The notes: a model not told the origin generated them from the sequence alone. Positions 37,116 through 45,633 are shown, numbered from the stretch's first letter. The stretch: DNA of 64,000 nt from Rhodoligotrophos defluvii (GCF_005281615.1 NZ_SZZM01000001.1:1831455-1895454), one strand, 5' to 3'. Numbers and translations: made by a program.

Positions 37116-38087
37116 TCAACCGTGCAGTCCGCGATCATAGCTACCGGTCGGCCGGAAGCGCTCTAGATATTGCGGCACGATGGCCTCGAGCGCCTGCGGC
37201 ACGATGCCGAGCCCGGCGAAGGTGCGCTTGTCGCGCGCCGCGTCTGCGCTCACCACATTGTCATATTGCAGCTGCGTCACCTGGTCCGTGGTCAGCAGCG
37301 GCTTCGGCAGCATCTGCAGGAAGGTAGCCTGCAGCTTTGCGGCCGAGAACGGAATGGGCATCAGCAGCCGGCGCCGGTGCGTCGTCTTCAGCACATATTC
37401 GAAGATCTCGCGCAGGGTGAGGATTTCCGGTCCGCCCAACTCGTAGATAGTGCCGGCCCCGATCTTCCGGTCGACAAGCTCGCCCACAGCCCGAGCGATA
37501 TCGCCCACATAGACCGGCTGCATGCGCGTGCGCCCGCCGCCGATCAGTGGCAACACCGGCATCACCCGCGCCATGGCGGCGAACAGGTTCAGGAACTGGT
37601 CCTCAGGACCGAAGACCACCGACGGCCGCAGGATGGTGGCCTCGGGAAAGGCGGCGCGGACGCGCACTTCCCCCTCGGCCTTGGTGCGGGCATAGGCCGA
37701 TGGAGAGGCGGGGTCGGCGCCGATGGCAGAGACATGGATCAGCTGGGTGGCGCCTGCCACGTGCGCGACCTTTGCCACCGCTTCGGCCCCCAGCACGTGA
37801 ATGGCCTCGAAGGTCTGCCGTCCGGTCTCGTAAAGAATGCCGGTGAGATTGATCACCGTCTGCGCGCCCTTGCACGCAGCCGCTATGGACGCGGGATAGC
37901 GCACATTGCCCTGCACCGCCTGGATCTGGCCCACCATGCCCAGCGGCTGCAGGTGCCCGGCAAGTTCGGGGTGGCGGACCGCGGCCCTGATCCTGTAGCC
38001 GCGCTTGGCCAGGACCTGTACGATGTGGCGCCCGAGAAAGCCCGATCCGCCAACGATCGTGACCAGAGTGTTGGATGTGGACGTCAC
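37116..38087 (-). CDS. Complex I NDUFA9-family NAD-dependent epimerase-like protein
   Basis: The 323-residue atypical SDR has the Rossmann motif VTIVGGSGFLGRHIV and conserved blocks ILRPSVVFGPEDQFLN and YELGGPEILTLREIF. This subfamily is the bacterial relative of mitochondrial NDUFA9, an NADPH-binding accessory subunit of complex I, and is widespread in alphaproteobacteria. A direct role in bacterial complex I is not proven. It is the first gene of a four-gene run ending in the SDR gene. Confidence 0.9.
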   Translation of the reverse strand: MTSTSNTLVTIVGGSGFLGRHIVQVLAKRGYRIRAAVRHPELAGHLQPLGMVGQIQAVQGNVRYPASIAAACKGAQTVINLTGILYETGRQTFEAIHVLGAEAVAKVAHVAGATQLIHVSAIGADPASPSAYARTKAEGEVRVRAAFPEATILRPSVVFGPEDQFLNLFAAMARVMPVLPLIGGGRTRMQPVYVGDIARAVGELVDRKIGAGTIYELGGPEILTLREIFEYVLKTTHRRRLLMPIPFSAAKLQATFLQMLPKPLLTTDQVTQLQYDNVVSADAARDKRTFAGLGIVPQALEAIVPQYLERFRPTGSYDRGLHG

Positions 38088-38245
38088 GGTGCCTCGCTCT
38101 GCTGCCGCATGCCAGGCCGCCCCGCGGCGGCGGCATGCTCCCCGTCAGACTGCCTTTTACCGTTCCCGCCCGAGAATGCAACGGGGCCGTGAAGCGATAT
38201 CCGCGCCCCGGCGTCTCCCGTTCGAACGAAATCACGATCGATCAG

Positions 38246-38275
38246 TTGACAATGCGCCCCTTGAGATCCTATGTC
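38246..38275 (+). promoter_or_regulatory. Promoter of the tRNA-Leu gene
   Basis: TTGACA and TATGTC are 18 bases apart, and the mature tRNA begins 11 bases after the -10, a normal distance for a stable RNA promoter. Confidence 0.65.
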
Positions 38276-38285
38276 ATCGGCCGTT

Positions 38286-38372
38286 GCCCAGGTGGCGGAA
38301 TTGGTAGACGCACTAGCTTCAGGTGCTAGCGAGGGAAACCTCGTGGAAGTTCGAGTCTTCTCCTGGGCACCA
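38286..38372 (+). tRNA. tRNA-Leu (CAG anticodon)
   Basis: The acceptor stem GCCCAGG/CCTGGGC is perfect, the anticodon stem-loop reads CTAGC-TTCAGGT-GCTAG with anticodon CAG, the variable arm is long as in class II tRNAs, the T loop is TTCGAGT and the CCA end is encoded. This decodes CUG codons. Confidence 0.97.
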
Positions 38373-38464
38373 TTTCCCCTATGTGCCGATCCACGTGAGG
38401 GCGCCTGCCCGGACGTGAGTGCCGTAGCCATTCGGTGCCTGGCTCCCGGCAAGAAGGACGTTGG

Positions 38465-39073
38465 ATGATAACCCTCCATCGTGGCGACCTTGGTCCTGAT
38501 GTCCGGTTCGACGGGTCAGTGGCGGTCGATACGGAAACGCTTGGCCTCAACCCATACCGCGACCGACTGTGCCTCGTGCAGCTTTCCGCCGGCGACGGCA
38601 CGGCGCACCTGGTGCAGATCGACCCGGCCAGCTTCCACGCGCCGAACCTCAAGGCGCTGCTGAGCGACCCTGGTCTGCTCAAGATCTTCCATTATGCACG
38701 CTTCGACGTGGCCGTCCTCAAGTACTATCTCGGCATCGAGGCTACCCCGGTCTATTGCACCAAGATCGCATCGAAGCTGACGCGCACCTACACGGATCGC
38801 CATGGGCTGAAGGATCTCTGCCGTGAGCTCCTGGGCATCGAGCTCTCCAAGCAGCAGCAGAGCTCCGACTGGGGCGCGGCCGAGCTGGCCGACGCGCAGC
38901 TGCAATACGCGGCCGCCGATGTCCTCTATCTCCACCAGCTGAAGGCCCAGCTCGACCAGCTGCTGGCGCGCGAGGGGCGCACCCAGCTCGCCGAGGCCTG
39001 CTTCCGCTTCATTCCCGCCAGAGCCGCGCTTGACCTTGCAGGCTGGGCGGAAGAGGACATATTTGCCCATTGA
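38465..39073 (+). CDS. rnd: Ribonuclease D-like 3'-5' exonuclease (short form)
   Basis: The 202-residue protein holds only the DEDDy exonuclease domain: VAVDTETLGL with the first aspartate and glutamate, FHYARFDVAVL with the third acidic residue, and the final YAAADVLYL. It lacks the HRDC domains of enteric RNase D, as in other alphaproteobacteria, where this gene heads the lptC-lptA-lptB cluster. ATG at 38465 follows AGGA; ten extra upstream codons are unsupported. Confidence 0.92.
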   Translation: MITLHRGDLGPDVRFDGSVAVDTETLGLNPYRDRLCLVQLSAGDGTAHLVQIDPASFHAPNLKALLSDPGLLKIFHYARFDVAVLKYYLGIEATPVYCTKIASKLTRTYTDRHGLKDLCRELLGIELSKQQQSSDWGAAELADAQLQYAAADVLYLHQLKAQLDQLLAREGRTQLAEACFRFIPARAALDLAGWAEEDIFAH

Positions 39074-39144
39074 GCGTCGGCCGCGGCGCTCGGGAAGCGG
39101 ACTGTGCCGGATCCGGTTCCGGGTCCTGGGAGCATGATTTTCCG

Positions 39145-39831
39145 ATGGTGATGCCCACGCCTCACGGTGCCAACCCGGCGGCGCAGCCCGGTGCGAGAGA
39201 AGCCGTTCCGCATCGGCGCCGGACCCGCTTCACGCCCGCGCGCATCATCATGTGGGGCTTGACGGTCGTGCTGGTCGCGCTGGTGGCGGCATTCGTCATC
39301 CAGATCGGCATGTTCCCCTCCGTTTATGCGCCCCAGGTCACCGAGCAGCCCGTCCAGGATCCGGAAGTGGCCGTCGCACGGGAGGTTCAATTCACCGGCT
39401 TCGACCGCGACGGGCAACCCTTCTCCGTGCAGGCGCAGCGCGCCGCCCAGGACAAGGACCGACCGTTCCGCGTCCACCTCGAGGCCGTGAAGGTCGAGAT
39501 GAAGCTCAAGGCCAGCGGCGAGCTGCTGCTGGTCACCGCGCGCCAGGGGCTTTACGACGACAAGGCCAAGACGCTCGATCTCGCCGGCCAGGTCCATATC
39601 GTGAACAGCGCCAACTACTCGGCGAACCTGCAGACCGCTCGCGTGTTCCTGAGCGAAAAGAGACTTCTCAGCGAAGATCCGGTAGAGGTTAGGTTTCCCG
39701 ACGGCACCATAACGGCCGGGGGAATGGAGATGCGCGATGACGGCCAGCAAGTATATTTCACAAGGAATGTTCGCACCAATTTCTCCCAGAGATCTGAGCG
39801 CGACGACGCGCAGCCGGGGCCGCGGCCCTAG
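39145..39831 (+). CDS. lptC: LPS export ABC transporter periplasmic protein LptC
   Basis: The product has a basic N-terminal stretch, one membrane helix (about IIMWGLTVVLVALVAAFVIQ) and a periplasmic beta-jellyroll domain (FTGFDRDGQPFSVQAQRA), the LptC layout. It receives lipopolysaccharide from the LptB2FG pump and passes it to LptA. I start at MVMPTPHG (228 residues); a TTG start in the rnd stop codon would add 25 residues encoded by sequence that looks like part of a mobile palindrome. The TAG stop lies inside the first repeat unit that precedes lptA. Confidence 0.9.
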   Translation: MVMPTPHGANPAAQPGAREAVPHRRRTRFTPARIIMWGLTVVLVALVAAFVIQIGMFPSVYAPQVTEQPVQDPEVAVAREVQFTGFDRDGQPFSVQAQRAAQDKDRPFRVHLEAVKVEMKLKASGELLLVTARQGLYDDKAKTLDLAGQVHIVNSANYSANLQTARVFLSEKRLLSEDPVEVRFPDGTITAGGMEMRDDGQQVYFTRNVRTNFSQRSERDDAQPGPRP

Positions 39832-39994
39832 AGCATTTTCGAGCGAAGTGGATGCCGGTTCGCGTGAAGAAAATGCGACCGGGCAAACACCTAGAGCATT
39901 TTCGAGCGAAGTGGATACCGGTTCGCGTGAAGAAAATGCGACCGGGCAAACACCTAGAGTGCTTCCGCGATTCGAAGAAAAGCGGAAGCGCTCT
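39828..39994 (+). repeat. RIME-like repeat, tandem 63-nt duplication between lptC and lptA (copy 2)
   Basis: Two 63-nt units starting CTAGAGCATTTTCGAGCGA begin at 39828 and 39891 and differ at a single base (GATGCC versus GATACC). They are followed by the B part, a hairpin with arms AGAGTGCTTCCGC and GCGGAAGCGCTCT. The unit length is a multiple of three, and no stop interrupts the lptA frame, so the whole element can be translated as the leader of LptA. Confidence 0.9.
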
Positions 39995-40507
39995 AAGTCG
40001 CGCGCCGGACTGGCGCTGTTCTGCGCCGCCGCTATCAGCCTGGTCTCCTCCATGGCCGCCGCCCAGTCGGTCGACGCATCCAAGCTCAAGGATGCGAGCG
40101 GTACCTCCAACAGTGGCGCGGTCGATATCCTCGCTGAGAAGGTCGAGCTCAATCAGGAGCGGCAGCAGGCGGTTTTCACCGGCAGCGTGGACGCAACGCG
40201 CGGCAATGTTCGCCTCAAGAGCCAAAAGCTGGTCGTGGATTACGAGGAGGTGAAGACGGGCGACCGCACCGAGCGCAAGTTCAAGTCGCTGCAGGCGGAC
40301 GGCAACGTGGTGGTGACCAGCCGCGGCCAGGTGATCAATGCGGACTGGGCGAAGATGGACGTCCCCAGCAACAAGATCGTCATGGGGGGCAATGTGGTCG
40401 TGACCCAGGGGCAGACGGTCCTGCGCGGCAACCAGCTCAACATCGACCTCAATACCGGCCAAAGCCAGCTCTCCGGCGGGCGGGTGCGCGGCCGCTTCGT
40501 GCCTTGA
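39959..40507 (+). CDS. lptA: LPS transport periplasmic protein LptA
   Basis: LptA bridges inner and outer membranes as a periplasmic filament of OstA/LptA beta-jellyrolls; here the domain runs from VDILAEKVELNQERQQAVFTG to the end. A signal peptide (hydrophobic core LALFCAAAISLVSSMAAA) starts soon after the chosen GTG, giving 182 residues. No ATG is close: the frame stays open back to 39737 inside lptC, which would add 74 residues made largely of two 21-residue repeats encoded by the mobile palindrome. Even the GTG and the basic n-region lie in that repeat. Confidence 0.85.
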   Translation: MLPRFEEKRKRSKSRAGLALFCAAAISLVSSMAAAQSVDASKLKDASGTSNSGAVDILAEKVELNQERQQAVFTGSVDATRGNVRLKSQKLVVDYEEVKTGDRTERKFKSLQADGNVVVTSRGQVINADWAKMDVPSNKIVMGGNVVVTQGQTVLRGNQLNIDLNTGQSQLSGGRVRGRFVP

Positions 40508-40656
40508 GCAGAGTCTGTAGGCGCCCCCCAGAGCTTCATAGAAAATTAATGGAAACCGACGGTAATTGGGTGGAACGGAACGACGTGGACAGACCTGCAG
40601 CACCGCCCAGGAAGCGATCTATCTCGTTGGAGAACTCCGGTAGGGAGAGGGTGGGC

Positions 40657-41424
40657 ATGTTCGCCCCCCACGATCGCGTCGGATGGAACGGTGGTGCTGG
40701 CGGCGAGGGGCTCGTGGCCCACTCCTTGGGCAAGAGCTTCAAGCGCCGCCCGGTGGTGCGGGGTGTCAGTCTTTCCGTTCGACGCGGAGAGGCGGTCGGC
40801 CTTCTCGGGCCCAACGGGGCGGGAAAGACGACGGTGTTCTACATGATCACCGGCCTCATTGCGGCGGATTTCGGCTCCATCGAGCTCGATGGGACCGATA
40901 TCACGCATCTGCCGATGTATCGCCGCGCCCGCTTGGGAATCGGCTACCTCCCCCAGGAGGCGTCGGTTTTCCGCGGACTGACGGTGGAAGAGAATATCCG
41001 CGCGGTTCTGGAGCTCACCGAGAAGGACCGGAAGGCGCGCGAGAGTATGTTGCGCGGGTTGTTGGATGAGTTTGCTATCTCGCATCTCCGGAGTACGCCA
41101 GCTGTTGCATTATCTGGCGGAGAGCGTCGAAGGGTGGAGATCGCACGAGCACTCGCCGCCCGTCCCCAATTCATGCTCCTCGACGAGCCGTTCGCCGGGA
41201 TTGATCCCATTGCGATCGGCGATATACGCGAGCTGGTGCGACACCTCACCGCTCGGGGAATCGGGGTGCTTATTACGGATCACAACGTCCGAGAAACCCT
41301 CGAGCTTATCGATCGCGCGCTCATCATACACGAGGGTCGGGTCCTGATGGAGGGCTCCCCCGCCGAGATCGTCAGCAATCGCGAGGTGCGCCGCCTGTAT
41401 CTTGGTGAACAATTCACCCTGTGA
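40657..41424 (+). CDS. lptB: LPS export ABC transporter ATP-binding protein LptB
   Basis: LptB powers LPS extraction together with LptF/LptG. Walker A is LLGPNGAGKT, the signature LSGGERRRVEIARAL and Walker B FMLLDEPFAGIDP; TDHNVRETL holds the switch histidine. I start at MFAPHDRVG (255 residues, family length) behind GGAGAGGGTG; open frame goes back to the lptA stop and includes an ATG at 40549 without a ribosome site. Confidence 0.95.
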   Translation: MFAPHDRVGWNGGAGGEGLVAHSLGKSFKRRPVVRGVSLSVRRGEAVGLLGPNGAGKTTVFYMITGLIAADFGSIELDGTDITHLPMYRRARLGIGYLPQEASVFRGLTVEENIRAVLELTEKDRKARESMLRGLLDEFAISHLRSTPAVALSGGERRRVEIARALAARPQFMLLDEPFAGIDPIAIGDIRELVRHLTARGIGVLITDHNVRETLELIDRALIIHEGRVLMEGSPAEIVSNREVRRLYLGEQFTL

Positions 41425-41550
41425 GTGGTTCATTTCTTCTGCTGTTGTCCTTTCGCATAGACCAGTGCACCTTTCTTCGCAAAATGCTCTATAGGTGACC
41501 CGTCGAAACCTGCTGCCCCATCGCGCGCGGGGCGAGAAGGGGACGGACGA

Positions 41551-41645
41551 GAGCGTGATCCCGAAGAAGTGGGAACCGGTTTTCGGAAAAGATCGCGCTC
41601 AGGCAGAGGATTAGAGCGGGACGGCCAGAGGCCGCGCCGCTCTGG
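41551..41645 (+). repeat. Second family of mosaic intergenic palindrome before rpoN
   Basis: Arms GAGCGTGATC/GATCGCGCTC enclose a CCGGTTTTCGGAAAA core, and a second hairpin has arms AGAGCGG/CCGCTCT. The layout, one A/T-containing palindrome plus an AGAGCG hairpin, parallels the 39.9 kb element but the core sequence differs. It occupies most of the gap between lptB and rpoN. Confidence 0.65.
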
Positions 41646-41658
41646 GGCCATCGAGGTT

Positions 41659-43143
41659 ATGGTGCTGAGAGCAAAGCTCGAGCTTCGCCAGGGGCAATCT
41701 CTGGTCATGACGCCTCAGCTGCAGCAGGCCATCAAGCTGCTGCAGATGTCGAATGTCGAGCTGTCGCAATTCGTCGAGGGCGAGCTCGAGCGCAATCCGC
41801 TGCTCGATCGTCCCGAGCAGGACGAGGACTTACCCCAGCTCAATGGCGAAGCGGAGCGCGCCTCGCCCGTCCAGGACAGGCTCGACCGCCTCGATACCGA
41901 TCTCGACAACGTCTACGCCGATGAAGCGCCGGCCGACCGCCAGGCACGCGAGACGGTTGCCGGCATCGCCGACTCAGGTTGGTCCAGCCTCGCCGGCGGT
42001 GGTGGCGGCGGCTTTGCGGATTCGCTGGACGGAGACCTCCACGGAACCCTGCGGCAGCCCGTCAGCCTGCATGAGCACCTGGAGCAGCAGCTGAGCGAGG
42101 CCGCCCTTCCGCCAGCCGAGCGGCTGATCGGCTCTCATCTGATCGGCATGCTCGATGAGGCCGGCTATCTCCGTGCCGATCTTGCCGAGCTGGCGCAGCA
42201 GCTCGGAACCGAGCCCGAAGCCATCGAGGCCTGTCTGCGCAAGATCCAGGGCTTCGATCCGCCGGGCATTGCCGCCCGCGACCTCAAGGAGTGCCTGGCC
42301 ATTCAGCTGGAGGCGCAGGGCGACCTCACCCTGGAGATGGAGGCGCTGCTCGACAATCTGCCGCTGCTCGCCCAGCGTGATTTCGGCAAGCTGCGCAGGG
42401 CTTGCGAGGTCGATGCGGACGAGCTGCGCGAGATGGTGGCGAAAATCCGCCGCCTCAACCCGAAGCCGGGTGCCGGCTTCGGCGAGGGGCCGGTGCCGCT
42501 AGTCGTGCCCGACGTGTTCGTGCGCGCCGCCCCGGACGGCAGCTGGCGGGTCGAGTTGAACAGCGAGACCCTGCCGAGGGTGCTCGTCAACAACCATTAC
42601 TACGCCGAGGTCAGCCGCCACGGCACGCGCGACCAGGATCGCGAGTATCTTTCCGAGTGCCTCGCCAATGCCAATTGGCTGGTCAAGAGCCTCGAGCAGC
42701 GGGCCCGCACCATTCTGAAGGTCGCGCGGGAAATCGTGCGGCAGCAGGATCCGTTTCTGGTCCAAGGCGTGCAGTTCCTGCGCCCGCTGAATCTGCGCAA
42801 GGTGGCGGACGCCATCGAGATGCACGAATCCACCGTCAGTCGCGTCACCGCCAATAAATACATGGCGACCCCGCGCGGCACCTTCGAGATGAAATACTTC
42901 TTCACCACCGCCATCGCATCGGTCGAAGGGGGCGAATCATACTCCGCCGAAGCGGTGCGCCACCGCATTCGCGAGCTTGTGGAAAACGAGACGCCGGCGA
43001 ATGTCCTGTCCGATGACAGGATCGTGGAGCTGCTGCGCGATTCAGGTATAGACATTGCACGCAGAACCGTTGCCAAATACCGGGAAGCATTGGGAATATT
43101 ATCTTCGGTTCAGCGCCGTCGGGAGAAGCTTGAAAGCCGATGA
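41659..43143 (+). CDS. rpoN: RNA polymerase sigma-54 factor
   Basis: The 494-residue factor directs enhancer-dependent transcription. Region I is Q/L-rich (QSLVMTPQLQQAIKLLQMSN), followed by an acidic region II, the core-binding domain, the helix-turn-helix (HESTVSRVTANKYM) and the RpoN box ARRTVAKYREALGI near the C terminus. ATG at 41659 is the family start; the open frame upstream is repeat sequence. Confidence 0.97.
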   Translation: MVLRAKLELRQGQSLVMTPQLQQAIKLLQMSNVELSQFVEGELERNPLLDRPEQDEDLPQLNGEAERASPVQDRLDRLDTDLDNVYADEAPADRQARETVAGIADSGWSSLAGGGGGGFADSLDGDLHGTLRQPVSLHEHLEQQLSEAALPPAERLIGSHLIGMLDEAGYLRADLAELAQQLGTEPEAIEACLRKIQGFDPPGIAARDLKECLAIQLEAQGDLTLEMEALLDNLPLLAQRDFGKLRRACEVDADELREMVAKIRRLNPKPGAGFGEGPVPLVVPDVFVRAAPDGSWRVELNSETLPRVLVNNHYYAEVSRHGTRDQDREYLSECLANANWLVKSLEQRARTILKVAREIVRQQDPFLVQGVQFLRPLNLRKVADAIEMHESTVSRVTANKYMATPRGTFEMKYFFTTAIASVEGGESYSAEAVRHRIRELVENETPANVLSDDRIVELLRDSGIDIARRTVAKYREALGILSSVQRRREKLESR

Positions 43144-43587
43144 TCTCTGGGCCAAATACTCGGGCGATTAACATGCCTGCGCCTGGGCTGCGGGGTCTGC
43201 GTCGGTCCGAAAACATGAAGTTGGGCGAGCTCTGCACAAAACGTATGCTGATTTTTTAAAAAATGATTGGGAGGATCGTTGACTTGCGGCGCTCGCACGA
43301 CTAGGTAGGGGCACCCGTTCGAGAGCACCCTGCTCCGACGATGTCGTTGGGCATGTCGTACAAATTATGGTAAGCAGGTTGTTAACGAGGGTGACCGCGG
43401 CGAACATCGGGGCTACGGCCTGAGCGTGACCCGCGGCTGAGCAGAAGGCATGGGCGGCACTTCTGAGATGACGATCCAGTTTCGGCACATCACATGAAGC
43501 GAATGGGCCCCTTTCCGGGCCGTATCGGGCTTGCTGAGACACGCGGGGCACGTCGCCTGTCCGCGTGTGAGGCGCTATGCCCAAACG
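43144..43587. other. Gene-free stretch between rpoN and ptsN; no hpf
   Basis: In most proteobacteria a ribosome hibernation factor gene lies here. I find no frame with an HPF-like pattern on the plus strand. The stretch contains a 14-base A/T palindrome and scattered A/T-rich sequence and no convincing gene on either strand. Confidence 0.6.
43251..43264. repeat. A/T-only 14-base perfect palindrome
   Basis: ATTTTTTAAAAAAT stands alone in GC-rich DNA about 110 bases after the rpoN stop. It could be a bent-DNA protein site or part of a transcription end; there is no GC hairpin with it. Confidence 0.4.
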
Positions 43588-43690
43588 AGAGCATTTTCGA
43601 GCGAAATGGATACCGGTTCGCGTGAGAAAATGCGGCTAGGCAGGGACTTGGAGCGGCTTCGCGATTCGAAGAAAAGCGAAAACGCTCTAA
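43588..43690 (+). repeat. RIME-like repeat, copy 3
   Basis: It contains the A part (GAGCATTTTCGAGCGAAATG and the GGTTCGCGTGAGAAAATGCG half) followed by the B hairpin with GATTCGAAGAAAAGCG. It has the same order and orientation as the lptC-lptA copy but with a single A unit, and it lies directly before ptsN. Confidence 0.8.
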
Positions 43691-43763
43691 GGCGAGTGCA
43701 GTGAAAGTCTACAGGATCGATGCGTCTGAGGCTGGTGGGTCGCGCCCAAGGAGACATTACACG

Positions 43764-44234
43764 ATGCAGCTGTCCGATATCCTCTCCGCAGATGGAATCG
43801 TGCCGTCACTGAAGGTTGGCAGCAAGAAGCAGGCCTTGCAGGAGCTTGCGGCGATTGCCGCGCGGCAGACGGGCCTCGACGCGCGGGAGATATTCGAAAC
43901 GCTTCTGCAGCGGGAGCGGCTGGGCTCGACCGGCCTCGGCCAGGGTATTGCCATTCCTCATGGCAAGCTGCCGGGCCTGACGAGGTTGCGCACCGTCTTT
44001 GCGCGCCTTGCCCAGCCCATCGATTTCGATTCGGTGGACGATCAGCCTGTCGACCTGATCTTCCTGCTGCTCGCGCCGGAGAGTGCTGGTGCCGATCACC
44101 TGAAGGCGCTTGCCCGCATCTCCCGCCTGCTGCGAGACCAGACCATTGTTGCGAAGCTGCGCGGCTCGGACAGCGCCGCCGCGCTCTATTCAATTCTCAC
44201 CGAACCGGCAGCATCGGCCTCGCACGCCGCTTGA
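43764..44234 (+). CDS. ptsN: PTS IIA-like nitrogen regulatory protein
   Basis: The 156-residue EIIA-Ntr protein carries the phosphorylatable histidine H66 in GIAIPHGKLPGL. It is part of the nitrogen phosphotransferase system with PtsP and NPr and regulates potassium and carbon/nitrogen balance. I start at MQLSDILSAD behind GGAG; an ATG 63 bases upstream is inside repeat-derived sequence. It keeps its neighbourhood with rpoN although hpf is missing. Confidence 0.95.
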   Translation: MQLSDILSADGIVPSLKVGSKKQALQELAAIAARQTGLDAREIFETLLQRERLGSTGLGQGIAIPHGKLPGLTRLRTVFARLAQPIDFDSVDDQPVDLIFLLLAPESAGADHLKALARISRLLRDQTIVAKLRGSDSAAALYSILTEPAASASHAA

Positions 44235-44329
44235 AGGTAAATTCGAACCGACCTCTGCGATAGAGCGGAACGGATTCCTCTAGCGGTCAGAACCGGGGCA
44301 TGACGATGGAGTTTCAATCCAGCCACCTC

Positions 44330-44655
44330 CGTCATTGCCGGGCTTGACGCGGCAACCCAGGAGCGGCCCGGCCAGGGGGAACGTTCGCGCCGCGGGGGGA
44401 CCCTGGATGCTTGGCTCGGCGCCTAGGCGCACCCGGGCGTGACGTAAGGTGTTGACTGATAAGCAAATCGTCATCACCGGGCTTGACCCGGTGATCCAGG
44501 GGCCGCAGGGGGCGTTGGTGCCGTGTTGCCTGCATGCCCCGGTGAGCCGGGGCATGACGATTGTGCGGGGACTTCAAGGGCTTGGCGCGGCAATCCAGGG
44601 GCTGCAAGGGGATGTTCGTGCCGTGGGGCCCCTGGATGCCCGGCTCGGCGCCTAG
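44330..44655. repeat. Cluster of three REP-like palindromic elements
   Basis: Three related elements fill the gap between ptsN and the DUF1150 gene. Each has an outer arm such as CGTCATCACCGGGCTTGACC, a GCRATCCAGG segment and a return arm ending GGGCATGACG or CTGGATGC-CGGCTCGGCG. The first runs from about 44330 to 44443, the second 44469-44561, the third, lacking its left end, 44580-44655. Elements of this kind are frequent in Rhizobiales genomes. Confidence 0.75.
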
Positions 44656-44684
44656 AGACTTAAAGCAGCAGTCATGCCCGCCGA

Positions 44685-44948
44685 TCAGTTGACGCTCACG
44701 GTCTGCAGATCGTTCTCGAAGGCGTTCGCCAGGGCTGCCTCGCGGCTGCCGGCAATGGCCATGGGCGTTCCGTCCGCCGCGTACAGCGCAAACAGGCGCG
44801 CATTGGCAGGAAGATAGGGGATCGGTCCGATCAGCTCGGCCGCAACGGTACTGTCAATCTCGCGAACATAACCGATCTTGCCGTCGCCCAGCAGCGCGAA
44901 TTCTGCCGCGCTCATCAGAGGCTTCCGCGCAATTTCCTGTTTGTTCAT
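44685..44948 (-). CDS. DUF1150 family protein
   Basis: The 87-residue protein matches the DUF1150 family of alphaproteobacteria (MSAAEFALLGDGKIGYVREI and ALYAADGTPMAIAGSREAAL). It has no signal peptide or membrane segment. Members are typically encoded next to a small heat-shock protein gene, as here (117-base gap, same strand), so a role in the heat response is likely but untested. Confidence 0.9.
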   Translation of the reverse strand: MNKQEIARKPLMSAAEFALLGDGKIGYVREIDSTVAAELIGPIPYLPANARLFALYAADGTPMAIAGSREAALANAFENDLQTVSVN

Positions 44949-45065
44949 AGCGAACTCCTTTCCGGTCCATCACGATACGCAACTGCGCTATCGAAAAGGT
45001 TACTCCGCCCTCGTTGGAAAGCGGCGGTTCTGGGCTTGTACATCGTGCCTCGGGCGTGCTCCGGA

Positions 45066-45485
45066 CTACCGGATCTCGATGGTCCGCACCGTCCTGTTCG
45101 GCGGCCGCCGGACCAAGTCGATCTCGAGCATGCCATGCTCCAGGGACGCACCCGTCACCTCCATGCCGTCGGCCAGGACGAAGGCCTTCAGAAACTGGCG
45201 CGCTGCGATCCCTCGATGCAGATAGGCCTTTGCGCGGTCGTCCTTCTGCTTTCCACGGACCAGCAGCTGGTTTTCTTCCACCTGCACCAGCAGCTCATCC
45301 CTGGAAAACCCCGCAACCGCGAGAGTGATCCGCAAATGGGAGGTGCCGTCCTCGGAACTGTCTAGACGCTCGATATTATAGGGAGGATAGCCGTCGCTGG
45401 CGGTCTTGCCCAAGCGATCGAGCAGCCGCTCCATGTCTTCGAAGCCCAGCAGAAAGGGACTCGAAAAGATCGACACTCTAGACAT
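45066..45485 (-). CDS. Hsp20 / IbpA-type small heat shock protein
   Basis: The 139-residue chaperone has the alpha-crystallin domain: PPYNIERLDSSEDGTSHLRI, the GFSRDELLVQVEENQLLVRG core and AYLHRGIAARQFLKAFVL. It holds aggregated proteins for DnaK/ClpB. ATG at 45485 follows GAAGGG at 7 bases; the frame upstream is the 5' leader. A heat-shock promoter and a leader hairpin that hides the ribosome site precede it. Confidence 0.95.
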   Translation of the reverse strand: MSRVSIFSSPFLLGFEDMERLLDRLGKTASDGYPPYNIERLDSSEDGTSHLRITLAVAGFSRDELLVQVEENQLLVRGKQKDDRAKAYLHRGIAARQFLKAFVLADGMEVTGASLEHGMLEIDLVRRPPNRTVRTIEIR

Positions 45486-45633
45486 CCAGAAGCCCTTCAA
45501 AAGCAGCTCGTTCTCGCGCCCGCGAAAGCTCGCTGAGGCCGCAACCGTCGGCGACCCTTGAAGGCATCGCCGCCGGGTGTCGCTCATGCCCCGCACCTGC
45601 AATTGCTTGCATGTCCAAGATCATGCGCTGACA
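45486..45633 (-). ncRNA. ROSE-like RNA thermometer candidate in the hsp20 leader
   Basis: The predicted leader is about 148 bases. Its last hairpin, 5'-GCUUU-UGA-AGGGC-3' (45492-45504), pairs the Shine-Dalgarno AGGG with CUUU through two G-U pairs, and the preceding CUGCU resembles the UYGCU box of ROSE elements. Further upstream stems such as TTTCGCG/CGCGAGAA are present. ROSE elements precede hsp20 genes in Bradyrhizobium and other Rhizobiales. I could not fold the whole leader. Confidence 0.45.

Noticed and set aside
41569-41658. Earlier rpoN start giving 30 extra residues
   Set aside because: The extra part is encoded by the intergenic palindrome; sigma-54 proteins begin at the LELRQGQSL region.
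43400-43500. Remnant of hpf
   Set aside because: Short plus-strand frames here (for example one starting MGGTSEM) do not resemble HPF; a profile search would be needed to see a deep remnant.
43168-43584. Minus-strand frame in the rpoN-ptsN gap as a possible new gene
   Set aside because: No recognisable pattern, no ribosome site, and composition like a random GC-rich frame.
44330-44655. CRISPR array
   Set aside because: The repeats are palindromic, uneven in length and only three; there are no spacers of constant size and no cas genes.
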